Source: Aulostomus chinensis (lineage: Eukaryota; Chordata; Actinopteri; Syngnathiformes; Aulostomidae). Taken from it: a stretch of 64,000 bases of DNA. Shown piece by piece: positions 37,590-48,742 of the stretch. The notes under the pieces were generated by a model that was not told the origin of the DNA, did not search any database, and saw only the letters and a list, made by a program, of their open reading frames with translations. Numbering within the stretch: position 1 is the stretch's first letter; each line of letters starts with the position of its first letter. The DNA is taken from positions 16,323,501 to 16,387,500 of the forward strand of contig JBBMOA010000013.1 in NCBI GenBank assembly GCA_037954235.1. The letters are read 5' to 3'. Position numbers and translations under genes: made by a program.

Positions 37590-37632
37590 AATAAAAACAA
37601 ACGTATTTTTCAAACAGAAGAATTTATTTATT
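37590..37632. promoter_or_regulatory. Converging poly(A) signals of rad9a and tbc1d10c
   Basis: The plus-strand AATAAA at 37590-37595 serves rad9a. Overlapping minus-strand AATAAA hexamers at 37623-37628 and 37627-37632 serve tbc1d10c. Cleavage is expected 10-30 bp beyond each, so the two 3' ends abut or overlap. Confidence 0.75.
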
Positions 37633-37720
37633 TACATGTAAAAATGTTCAAGTCTAACAAAGCTGTCAACTAGTCCTTCAAATCCTCGCGACCACCTCGA
37701 GGGGATGAGGAGACTGTCAG

Positions 37721-40700
37721 TCAAAAGTATGATTGATCGTAAGAAGCAGAATATCTGAATGTCTGTGAGTGTGTAAGCCGAGGTGTTCCATCGCTGCCTT
37801 TCTCTCTTTGCACTTGGAAACTTTTCCCCCTCGTCTGCGGTTTCTTTCTCTCTCGCTCCTTCTTCTTCAGCTCCTTCTCCCTCTTCTTCCTTAACTTCTC
37901 CTCCTCTTTCTCTCGTCTCTCTTGCTCCCTCTTCTTCTTCCTCCTTTCCCTGGAGCTCAGTTTTTTCTCCTCCTCTTCTTCCTTGATCGGTTCCACCACT
38001 TCTGTTTGGTCACCACTGAAGTCCTGAATCAAGATTTTGGGGACTTGCATTTTAGATGTCCCCTTATTCTTTCTGGGCTGCTCTCCTTTCAGCCTGCGGA
38101 AGAGACTGAAATGTTTAGAGGGGCGGAGCTCTGGGATTTCCACAGGGATTTCAGGGGCTGCAGTGTTTTTAATTTGTTCTGGGTGATTTGTGTCAGACTG
38201 CTTTGTTTTCTGGGGGCTGGTGAAGAGATCGTCAGAGAGCCGACATGCTGATCTGGACACACGGGAGCTGGAGGACTTGCGGATGCAGACGTCTCCGGAA
38301 GAGAGGCTGCCGCTGCGCCCGGACACTTTAGTTTGGCCGCTATTACTCGACTCGGAGTGGCAAGAATTGTTGTCTTTTGTGTTTCTGGCTGTTTCAGTTT
38401 GTTCAGGACAAGTGGACGTGTCATTCTCTCCTGCGTTTACATCGGGATGCACGATGACCTTGCTTGGTTGTGAAGGTGCGCACTCCTCAGCAGGTCCTAA
38501 TTCCACTGTGCTTGTTTTCCCATCAAGCTCAGCAGAGAGGATCAGTCCGGGATGTGAACTCTCATCCTCCAGAGGTGCTACAGAGTCAGTCACCTCCTCA
38601 TTCACCAGAGTTTCTGTAGCCGTCTCTTCCACTTGTGTCCCACAGGAGCTGGATGACCTCTTGCAGACATCAACAGAGGAGAGGCAGCTGCTCTGCTCAG
38701 ATTCCTGTGTCAGGCTGTTGTTACTCAGCTCACTGTGGAAAGAATCCTCTGTGTTTTGGACCTGTATGTCTCTGTCTGTGTGACTTTGTTCAGAAGACGA
38801 GGAGACGTCGGTGTGTCCTGCTGTGTTGTCTTGAACATCTGTTGTTTTGTCTTCATCCCCGGGATACACCATGACCTTGCTGTGTTGCGGTGCTGCACAC
38901 TCCTCTACGGTTCCTATTTCTACTATACATGTTTCCCCATCCATCTCAGCTGTGAGGTTCACTACTGAAAGTCCCTCTTCCTCGTCCTCCTCTTCCTCCT
39001 CCATAGGTGCTACAGAGTTGGATTCCTCCTCAATCATCTCTGGCTCTGTTGACATTTCTTCCACGTGAGCGCAAACACTGTCCAAGTGTGCAACGGATGG
39101 TACACTCACTTCCTCATTTTCTTTTTTAGGCTCAGAAACCATTGTGTCACTTTCTGTCTCTGACTGCTGAGAAACAACGACATTGCTCAGCGTCTTCGTG
39201 TCATCTGCATCAGGTTCATTTTCATCAGTGCTTTCAGGTGAAGATGCAAAATCTGATTCTGTAACTTCGAGAGGAAAATGACTGTGTTGTTCTGCATCTG
39301 TTTGTACATCCGCTGCTAATTTCTCCTGTGTGGCGGTGCTGTCTTCTACTGTTTCCCTGTGAAGGTGGGACTCCTCTCTCATGTCTGCTAATGATTCAGC
39401 ACTGATGTATTTTGCCTCTTCTTGCTGTTGTGTTTCTGTCTCTACAGCGTTTTCAATAGTTTGAAAGTCAGACTCTATTATTAATTCTGTGACCTGTTGC
39501 ACATTTTCTGTCTCCTCTGATTTCACATCAGTCAGTCCCTCACTTGTGTTAGCAACCACTTTCTCCACTTCGACATCTTTCTCTACCTCCGTCTGGTTTT
39601 TGCCTGCAGCCTGTTCCCTCCCTGCCAACAGTTCAACTGTGCCTCCTCGTGTGTTTTGTCCCTGGGTGTCCTGCTGATCACTTTGCTGTCCCTGACACCC
39701 CAGCTCATCTTCTTTGTGATCAGCTGGCAGAGGTAGATTCGAAGACACAGATTCAGCTGGTTCTGTCTTCACAGGTGTGTCTTCCTCTGCTGAGTTTGCC
39801 GTCTGTTCTGATTTCCTTTCCTCTGATTCTCTTTGTCGGCTTTCATCATTTTCCATTTCTTCGATTTGCGGTTGAACGTTTTTTGGTATTTCGACATGTT
39901 GCGTTGATACGTTCTTGAGTTTCTCCTCTGTCTGTTCAGTTTGTCGTGTAAGTTTTAACTCACTCTGTTTGTTATGCTCCCCTAGAAAAAGGTCTTCCTC
40001 CTGCTCCTCGTTCCAGCTCCTCCAGTCGTCCTTCGCACCCATCGACAAATGCCGAACAACTCTAGTCCCCCCCGGTAGCTCTCTTCCCTTCCCCCCTCTC
40101 CACCATTTTTTATGAAGGAGCGAAGGAGATAGCGAGATGGTGGATGCTGAGCGAGCAACAGGCACAGACAGGTTCCCTCTCTCTCTCTCTTTCCTGTCCG
40201 TTTCCTCCTTGCTGTGGTGCGCCCTTGCCCATGCCATCTGGTATCCTCGGCAACGACCTCTGGGGTCAAAGGTGGATTTAGGTCTGTCTTCTCTCCACTT
40301 TTCTAAGGTCTTCTCCATGTGCCTCTCCAGATCTCTGGCTGACAGTGGCACAGAGCAAACCTGAGACAGGAAGAAACATTTTTAAAAAGTGTTTTTTTTT
40401 TTCATCTTCTGTTCCGCTTATCCATTAAGGGTCGTGGGGGGGCTGGAGCCTATCCCAGCTGACATTGGGTGAGAGGCGGGGTTCACCCTGGACGGGTCTC
40501 CAGTCCAGGGTGAACCCCGCATGGCTTGCAGGGCCATCAGAAGCAATTAGGGGTTCAGTATCTCACTCAAGGATACTTCAACATGGTCACCAGGGGAAGT
40601 GAGGATCAACCCAGTGACCCCTTGGTTGCTAGGCAGCCACTCTACTTCTGGGCCATGCCACTCATTTTTGTATTGTTTCACCACAAATTGACAATAAAGT

Positions 40701-43700
40701 ATGCAAGAAAAGCTCTGATTTTGTGTTATTTTCCTTTCTGGACATGCTTATTTTGTACTTATTACAGAATAAGCTCATGTTCATACCTCTGCTACGAAGG
40801 CATCATCATCCTCCTGGACCTCCTCTCTGACAGCCCTCAGCCTCTCCAGAGTCTCCAATTGTCCCTGGCACTGCTTCCTTTGTTCAGCCCGGCCCAGTAC
40901 CCGGCGAACCAACACCACTGCCACCTGAAGAAGCACCCGCACCCCTACGCAACAGAGGGTGGGTGTTGGAAAGGCCTTGATATTGCACATGGAAATATAA
41001 TAAGTCTGGATGTCATTTGTAGTGCAGCAGGTACCATAGCAGAAGAAAAGGTCCCAGACTCGCAGCAGTGTGTTGAAGGGCAGGTGGCGTGTGAAGAGAC
41101 ACATCAGCCAATCTGTGGCAAACATGAGGGGTTCCACCCCGTGGTGCTGCAGGTGTTTGTGTGCAGATGGACACGTCCTCTTTAAAACCCAGGTAAGCAC
41201 GGCTGCATCAAACAGGACTCCCTCCTACACAGTATGAATAATCAAACTATTCAGGTGTTTCTGGTTCAAATACAGCCTGAGTACATTATCTGACTAAAGA
41301 GGTTCTGATGGTCTTCCTCACCAGTAGGGGGCTGTAGTATCCAGGCAGGTACTGCTCACTGATCTGCACCAGACACCAAAAAGCCTCCTGCCAAGGTCAC
41401 ATGATGCAAGATGATACATGAGATGACATCAATATTATAAATGCGTTTGAATAACAAAAAATTCAGGTTGGCTTCAATTTATTTTATCAGAAGTTTAAAT
41501 GATCAGTACCTCAGCAGGCATGTTCATCAGCAGAACTGCAGCCACGGGGCCTTGAGCCTGGCAGTAACCATCTTCTGGTTGGTACTGGGTGTAGGCTTTC
41601 AACACCCGGAACAAGCCACGCTGCCTATGCACACAATGTAAACCACACAAATCAAAAGTTACCTTTGATTTGAAAAGCTGAATATAAAGTTAGAATGCTG
41701 CCAGTCAGTCTAGTTTCTAGGAAGATGGAGGTGGCAGGTGAGGAACTGATGACTAAAGACACTGCAGGTTGGCTCTGTTGCAGACCCGTTACCTACCCGT
41801 GTCCATCCTTGGACAGGAACATCTCATGGAAGGGGAATTGCCGGTTCAGGTCTCTCTCAATAATATCCACCCAGTTCTGAAGAGCGGGCTGTGAGTCCAG
41901 AGACTGGGACAGAGAAAGTCACAGGTGAAGCATCTACAAGCCAGGAAAGAGTTTTCCTGTTTTGCATTTTTTAAATCCATCCATCCATCCATCAATTTTC
42001 TTCCGCTTATCCTGTTAAGGGTCATGGGGGGGGGGGGGGGCTAGAGCCCATCCCAGCGGCTTTCGGGTGTGAGGCGGGGTTCACCCTGGATGGTCAATTT
42101 CGAGTATCAATCAGCCTCGTCCCCTCTTGATGTCTTTGGACTATGAGAGGAAGCTGGAGTACCAGAGAGAACCCACACAGGAACAGGGAGAACATGGAGA
42201 CTCCACACAGAAAGATCCTGTGCTGGAGCCAGGACTCAAACCCGGAACCTTCTTGCTGTGAGGCAACAGTGCTGACCACTGCACTACCAATTTTTTAAAT
42301 CTGTAAGTAAAATAGACTTGACGGATCGGTTCAAACCAACCACCTCTGCACTCAAATACAGATGCAGAGCACATATGTTTGCAGCAACAGATAGAGTATC
42401 AGAGACTTAAGAGCACGGTTGTTGACCACAACACCCATATGAGACACAGTTGCACTTGTTCTGAAGCTGAGGAGCAGAAAAAGACATCGTGGACACTGAC
42501 AAGAACACAAGCTTTATCTCATATGTTAAAGTTAAAAAAAAATAAGCTGTGATTTTTCAGCTATGGCTTTTATTTTTGGAAATTTACTAAAACATGAGTA
42601 CAAGTGAATCAAACTGGATCTATATCATGTTAAGGTGTTTGAAACACATCCCACATCAAAAATGACTCATGCTTGTTTAAAAAGTGCTGTGATTACTGCA
42701 GTAACAACTACATGTGTCCAAATGGCAGCTCAATCATTTATTAATTCTTTAGACCTCCATCACTAACTTTTTTTCAGTTCATCCTTGAGTCCCATTGGAT
42801 GTTTAAGCCAAATTTACAAAAAAAAAATCCCCATAGGTCTTCCAGATATTTTGCACAAACAAAAATGAACAGACAACACAGAAGCCGACAGCAGGAAAGG
42901 AGCCGACACACACTGCTTCTATAGAGCCCAGAATTGTGTGCTGCACCACTGGTTCCAGCCATTGCTGTTAATGACCACAGTGAGACTGAATTTTTTTCAA
43001 ACCTTGTAAAGGTGTTGGTTGTTCTTCATCCTGTCAGAGGCTCCACACAGCAGGGGCCAGCACTTGGCCCTGAGGGAGGCCGGGATGCCTTTCTGACACT
43101 GCACTTTGACCTGGTGGCAACAAGGATGCAGGATCAACTCAGAGCAGAGAGGCAGCAACACGGTTCTACTTAGTGGAGGAAGCACAGGCACAGTAAATTC
43201 CTGTTTCATTTAGGTGTCACAGTGATTCATGACTGTGTCAGAAACCTGAACGTGAGGCTGCAAAACTGGATTCAGCCATCATTACTAATGAATCTCCTTT
43301 TTTTTCCAGGATATTCAATAACTTTTGGTATCTAAGATGAGACACACCTTACTGGTCCTCTTCAACAAAATGTGCTCCCATTTATCTATGATGCTTATCC
43401 ACTTGGCCTCCCTCTGTCTGACCAGCTGAGGATGTGGACCCACAGTTCTGACATAAAACAAAACATAAAACAAAAGGGAATCAGCTTCTAAACCAAACAA
43501 AAATGGATGTGAGCTCTTTCACATGTGGTACAAACAATGACTGAAACTCATCATTTCAGTGGAGACCTCTAAATGTGCAGCTGAGTTGCAGCATGGATGT
43601 TTGTGTGCTACAGAGAAGCAGCACGTCGAAAACAAGACAGGAAACAGGAAAACCACACAGTAGCGGTAGGAGGTCTCCATGGCAACAGCTCAGGATGTTA

Positions 43701-44106
43701 TCAATGAGGAAAGCGTAAAGATGACTGTTTTTCACCTTTGATCCTCTACTGATTTAGAGTTTATGAAAAAAAAAGTGAAACACCTGAAGCGTTTCTGTGT
43801 GTTCTGCTACAGCATGAATTCTCAAACATTTCATTTACAGTCTTCTCAGCTAACATTCTTCTTTGACATGAAGAGTAACAGTTTTGTAGGTAACCCAAAG
43901 ATTGTTACTCTTTTACATGTATATCACTCAAATTCCATAACAGCACTATAACAAGCCCAAAATTCTCACCGGGCGGTAGATCCATCGGTCACAAGAAAGC
44001 CAAACCGGTCTGTCTCAGGTTCCAGACTAACTTCTGACCCCGCATCTGATCCAGAACTGTCCTCCTCACTGAAATTCCTTTGAGCTGGGCCTGTTGGACT
44101 CAACAT
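37721..44106 (-). CDS. tbc1d10c: TBC1 domain family member 10C (carabin-like), long form
   Basis: A Rab-GTPase-activating protein; mammalian carabin also inhibits calcineurin and Ras. Exons 5' to 3': 44106-43970, 43447-43348, 43110-43003, 41903-41797, 41624-41510, 41387-41322, 41224-41035, 40944-40787, 40360-37721. Phases agree and give 1206 residues (human carabin 446). The TBC domain is about 82-300, with the arginine finger in IIERDLNRQFP (R136) and the glutamine finger in GYCQAQGPVAA (Q173); RVWDLFFC closes the core. The last exon alone encodes 879 residues. It starts with the conserved PLSARDLER and ends with conserved C-terminal blocks VPKILIQ and KPQTRGKSF, but between them lie about 700 mostly acidic, disordered residues absent from mammals. 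The 41624 acceptor is chosen because it restores frame and the family sequence GHGQ. The start ATG follows a 5'-UTR acceptor. Similarity to TBC1D10A/B is weaker, especially in the C-terminus. Confidence 0.9.
40402..40665 (-). mobile_element. Rearranged SINE tail fragment with hairpin
   Basis: The left part (TTCCGCTTATCC...GGGGTTCACCCTGGAC) is the 3' portion of the SINE described at 16819, on the minus strand. It is joined through an 18-bp perfect inverted repeat to another repeat fragment ending near 40665. It lies in the last intron of tbc1d10c. Confidence 0.55.
40476..40520. repeat. Perfect 18-bp inverted repeat (hairpin)
   Basis: GCGGGGTTCACCCTGGAC at 40476-40493 is exactly complementary to 40503-40520, with a 9-nt loop. 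It could form a stable stem in RNA or single-stranded DNA. Confidence 0.9.
41976..42289 (-). mobile_element. tRNA-derived SINE-like element
   Basis: A near full-length minus-strand copy in tbc1d10c intron 3. It has a (CCAT)n end at 41976-41992 and a tRNA-like head at 42230-42289. It contains a long G-run near 42027-42040. Confidence 0.75.
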
Positions 44107-44264
44107 CTTACTGAGAAAGAAAAAAAAAGAACCCAAATGTCATTCAGAATATAAATCAGGTTGGAATTTATTTAGACCTATGTACCCTGAAATCACAGTT
44201 TACGTCACTGTGCACTGTGTCCTGCTCTGTAATCTGGATTAATACCTTCAATAATACGATTTAC

Positions 44265-44643
44265 GGGCTGCACGGTGGTGCAGTGGTTAGCACTGTGGCC
44301 TCACAGCAAGAAGGTTCCGGGTTCGAGTCCCGGCTCAGGCACGGGATCTTTCTGTGTGGAGTTTGCATGTTCTCCCCGTGTCTGCGTGGGTTCTCTCCGG
44401 GTACTCCGACTTCCTCCCACAGTCCAAAAACATGCAATTTGGGAGTAAGCTGATTGATACTCTAAATTGAGGTAGGTATGAATGTGAGTGTGAATGGTTG
44501 TTCGTCTCTCTATGTTGGCCCTGCGATGGACTAGCGACCTGTCCAGGGTGTACCCCGCCTCTCGCCCGTTGACGCTAGGATAGGCTCCAGCCCCCCCACG
44601 ACCCTTAATGTGTAGGAATAAGCGGAAGATGACGATGGATGGA
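44265..44643 (+). mobile_element. tRNA-derived SINE-like element, best-preserved copy
   Basis: The full head-to-tail copy has an intact Pol III B box GGTTCGAGTCC at 44320-44330 and an A-box-like TGGTGCAGTGG at its start. The tail is GACGATGGATGGA. It lies in the leader/intron region upstream of tbc1d10c coding exon 1, opposite in orientation to the gene. Confidence 0.8.
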
Positions 44644-44991
44644 ATACGGTTTACCAATTCTGCCCGCACTTCAATAAATTGGGGCTTTTAATGTTGCGGT
44701 TAAAAGCAGTGTGGAAAGTTTTTGATGCTGATATCCGCTGCTCTTCTGTGTTTCGTTAAGTTATTTAGACTATACAATTAATACATCACGGTATTTTGTC
44801 ATCTTCAATTTGACGTCTGCTGGCAACTGCCGTTGCATTAAAGTCATACAAGGCAACTTCCTGCTCTGAAATTAACAGCACAGACATCTATGAAAATATG
44901 CATTAAAAATGAATTACCTTTAACATGTCCGTCCTGTTTGTACCCTCAATAAAGGAGAAATGTAAAGGCCTCTTGTGATGGGAGGAAGACA

Positions 44992-44992
<1 letters not shown>

Positions 44993-45046
<54 letters not shown>
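44993..45046. repeat. (TC)n microsatellite
   Basis: About 54 bp of TC (GA on the other strand), near the presumed 5' end of tbc1d10c. Confidence 0.95.
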
Positions 45047-45049
<3 letters not shown>

Positions 45050-45222
45050 TTCCCTCAAACACAACGTGGAAGTCAACTTGGCTCTATGCGGTCTGTCTTA
45101 ACGGCTATCGTGACGATGTGACAGAATGAGTAAGTTTTGAGAAATTTTTGCCCTTCTTCTTGTATAAAATGTATTTTTGCGCCGGAAACACCACACTACA
45201 CCAAAGACAAAGACACAATGTA

Positions 45223-45223
<1 letters not shown>

Positions 45224-45286
<63 letters not shown>
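45224..45286. repeat. (AAT)n microsatellite
   Basis: About 21 perfect trinucleotide units between the two divergent leaders. Confidence 0.95.
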
Positions 45287-45287
<1 letters not shown>

Positions 45288-46119
45288 AGTTGTTCCGCAA
45301 CTTTCCAACTAAGTGGGAAATTAACGAGGGGCCCTGAATGCAGCTTGAGTGTAACTGCGCAGTTCAGGGACCGGTGACTCTCATCACTACCTTCTTGTTG
45401 ATATACTCACCAAAACTCGTGATAAAGGTGAGTATAAATGATGCTAACGAGGACCTTAGGAGCAACTGTTGACGACACATTTGAATTTTAATAATAGCCA
45501 GCATGATGAGCTGAATTAGCTTGTTCTGCTTAATTATCGTAAACTAGCAAGTACGCCATTAATGACATGATTTAGTCTATATTATCAAGGTAGGCGATAA
45601 TTAGTTGTCTAATTAAGCCATATCATACTTGTGCTGTAAATCAGGAATTTTGTTGTGACGTAACAGCAGAGAATTGACAACTAATTGTAATTTAACGACG
45701 CGTTCGAGGACTTTACTTTAAAAACAGTAAATGAGAATTGCTAAGTAACCCACCTAGAGTTGTAGAGGAATTAGTAAAAGGTTAAATTGCTGCAAAATCG
45801 ACTACATGAAGTCAGTCGCCACTCTCAGATCAGCTGAACACACTAGCTGCGTGTGCCAGATGTGATTCTTATGTCTTTATCAATAGTTGTAGCGAGATAA
45901 TAGCTGTTATTTTATAAGTTTCATGGACATGGCTAAGCTGCTCTCCTCGCAATATTGGTAACCATCTCAAACTCAAGCTTTAATTGAGTAGAATCGGAAT
46001 GTTTCCATTATTCCCATTCCTTCGGCATACCGTAAATGTTGCAAACGGCTGACGTAATACCTGGGATTTGGGGCGCGAGATTATAGGATGCATGTGCCCA
46101 GTCAGATGGGCAGTCTGCA

Positions 46120-46150
46120 CCCCCCCCCCCCCCCCCCCCCGCGCGCGCGC
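46120..46150. repeat. C21(GC)5 tract
   Basis: Twenty-one consecutive C (46120-46140) followed by five GC dinucleotides, inside ndufs8 intron 1, 76 bp before the coding start exon. Confidence 0.95.
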
Positions 46151-46225
46151 ATTTTGTGAAAAGGCTTTCTGCTGGTTGTGCTTTTGTTCTTTTCATCACT
46201 TTTTAAAAAATGTGTCTCTGCTCAG

Positions 46226-48711
46226 ATGTCTGCTGCCCTCAGTCTCCGTCTGCTCAACTGCTACTCAAAACCAGGTACTTTAATCACGAAGCAGACATAT
46301 CAGTAAACGCTAATTAGAGTTTAAATGGAGGCATTAAATTACATTTGTGTGTCTTCAGGCACATTTGGAAGCAGCCCTGCTTTCCCAAGGAATTTCAGTA
46401 TCAGTGTGATGAGAGAGGGTTACAGTAAGTAGTCCAACACACTAGTAACTATCATACTGTATCACTGGTACTATGAACTGTACTACATTCTCAGTGGAGT
46501 GACCACATACCTGAGAGATAATACACACCTTTCCCCCTCCATTCTCCTTCTCCATGCAGAGTACGTGAATGCTCAGGAGCTGCGGACAGACCTGAGGTCC
46601 ATCACTGACCGGGCTGCTACCACTCTCCTCTGGACGGAGCTCTTCAGAGGTCACACTCACTCTAATTCCCATGAATGTTGTCTGTGTCTCGTTCAGGGAT
46701 GAAGGTTTAGGTCCAGTTTCATCCAAGAGATGCGATATAAGATCAGGAATATTAGAATGAGGGGCTTTGACTGACATTATTCGCAGATCGGATATCGGCG
46801 TCTCTCCTCTTCAAGCAGGTGGACAAACCGCAGTAGACAGAGTCTGTAACAGGCTAGCTAACCTTTAGCATATAATGTTTGAGTTGAATTTGACCAAGGA
46901 ATTTATTCCGCTTCTAAGAAAGTGTGATTGTGATTGTAAAAGTTGAACCATGCGGTGACAGAGAAAATATTACAGCCGTGAGCATATGATGATTGAGCTG
47001 CAAAAAAAAGTGTGTGGCCTTTTCTGAATGGGGCTGTAGAATCTCGACCTTGTTTCCCAGATGAAGACAAACATCTCTGAAATAAATGGGAAAACATATC
47101 TTTATTTTGAAGTAAAGTTATACAAGCAAAATTGCATAGTCAATATTAAAATTGACAGTCTCCCTCTTAAAGATTGATGTTGTGCTTTCCAACTTGTGTG
47201 TTCGCCAACCCAGATGGACCAGTGAGGATCAGTGATAGTGCTGATCCAGATACCTGCCCGTACGCCGTGCTGGATCATGAACTCATCGAGTCGTTTTAAG
47301 CTGTTCTCTTCTCTGGAAGACCTTAAATGAATTTCTTCAAATTTGGCAGAAATGTTCACTGAGACTTCAGGATGAAATGAAAAATTTTTCGGTGGTCAAA
47401 GGTCGAGGTTAACTGATAGGCATGAACGGCGGAGGCGTCCAACTGCATGATGTACATCGTAAACACAGTCCATCACTCCTTTAGAGTTGTGACACGGTCA
47501 AAATCTACAACATGGTTGATGTCAGTCAGATCTCCCATTGATTCTTCATCCTCTCTCACAGGTTTGGCAATGACCATGAGTTACCTGTTCCGTGAGCCTG
47601 CCACCATCAACTACCCGTTTGAGAAGGGTCCTCTGTCACCACGCTTCCGTGGAGAACACGCCCTCCGCCGCTACCCTAACGGAGAGGAGCGCTGCATCGC
47701 CTGTAAGCTCTGTGAGGCCATCTGCCCCGCTCAGGTAAACACACACACACACAGACACCCCCTTGTACTTATATCTGTGTGAGGACTTTCAGTGACGTAA
47801 TACATTCCCTTGCCCCTCACCCTAAACTTAACCATCTCAACTAACTACCTGACCCTAACCTTGACCCTAAACCTAACTGGAACCTGATTCTAACCTTGAC
47901 CCTTAAACCAAGTCTTGACCTTCAAACGGCCCTTTGAAGATGTGAGGACCGGCTAAAATGTCCTCATTTTCCAAAAATTTCTTCACTGTGTTGGTTAAAT
48001 ACATATTCTAGTCCTCAACATGTAGCAAGTACAAGAACACACACACACACACACACACACACGATTCATCAATTAAATCCAAATGGTGCGTTGTAATTTT
48101 TTGTTGTTGCTTCATGTCAAATGTAGGGTTTAATGTGGCTCTGTACAGTTTATTTGATGTCATTCTCTGATTTTTTTGTTAAATTTAAGAAAATATACAT
48201 ATATAATAAAGATGATAATAAATTTACATGTTCTCTTTTGCAGGACACATTAATTATAAAGGACACTTCTAAATGGGATTCATGGGATCTCATTTTTTCA
48301 TTTTTTGGTGAAATTTGATAACAATAAAACACACAAAAGACAAACGAAAAAAAAATTAAGCCCTAGATGTTAATTTTACTGATTCGTTCTGCATTGTCTC
48401 TCTCTGTCTCCTATGAACGCGCCATACAATGAATCTACTCTACACAACATTAGCTACATTGAGCACTTTAAAAAACGGGTTTTATTGAAGTGAAGTTAGT
48501 ATAAGTTTTGTAGCTAAATTGCTGTTGCTAACACAAGAATGTTATACACAAAGTGAAATCTCTATTTGGATCTCAGGCCATCACCATTGAGGCGGAGACT
48601 CGCGCTGATGGCAGCAGGAGGACGACCCGCTACGACATCGACATGACCAAGTGCATCTACTGTGGCTACTGTCAGGAAGCTTGTCCTGTTGATGCCATCG
48701 TTCAGGTCAGA

Positions 48712-48742
<31 letters not shown>

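Larger units (their letters stand above)
44918..45427. promoter_or_regulatory. Head-to-head tbc1d10c / ndufs8 promoter region
   Basis: On the minus strand a leader exon of tbc1d10c probably ends at 44918 (AAAG|GTAATTC). On the plus strand an untranslated ndufs8 exon ends at 45427 (GATAAAG|GTGAGT). The two leaders therefore diverge from about 45.0-45.35 kb. The interval holds (TC)n at 44993-45046 and (AAT)n at 45224-45286. Transcription start sites are not determined. Confidence 0.5.

Noticed and set aside
38190..38783. Long plus-strand frames opposite the last tbc1d10c exon
   Set aside because: They are antisense shadows of a biased, stop-poor coding exon; the minus-strand frame has conserved ends and correct splicing.
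41797..41803. Apparent in-frame stop (GGG TAG) at the end of a tbc1d10c exon
   Set aside because: The TAG lies in the intron: the donor is CACGG|GTAGGT, and the next exon starting at 41624 restores the frame.
44265..44643. tRNA-like A and B boxes as a possible tRNA gene
   Set aside because: They belong to the SINE head; no cloverleaf with an anticodon arm could be drawn, and other copies share the same body.
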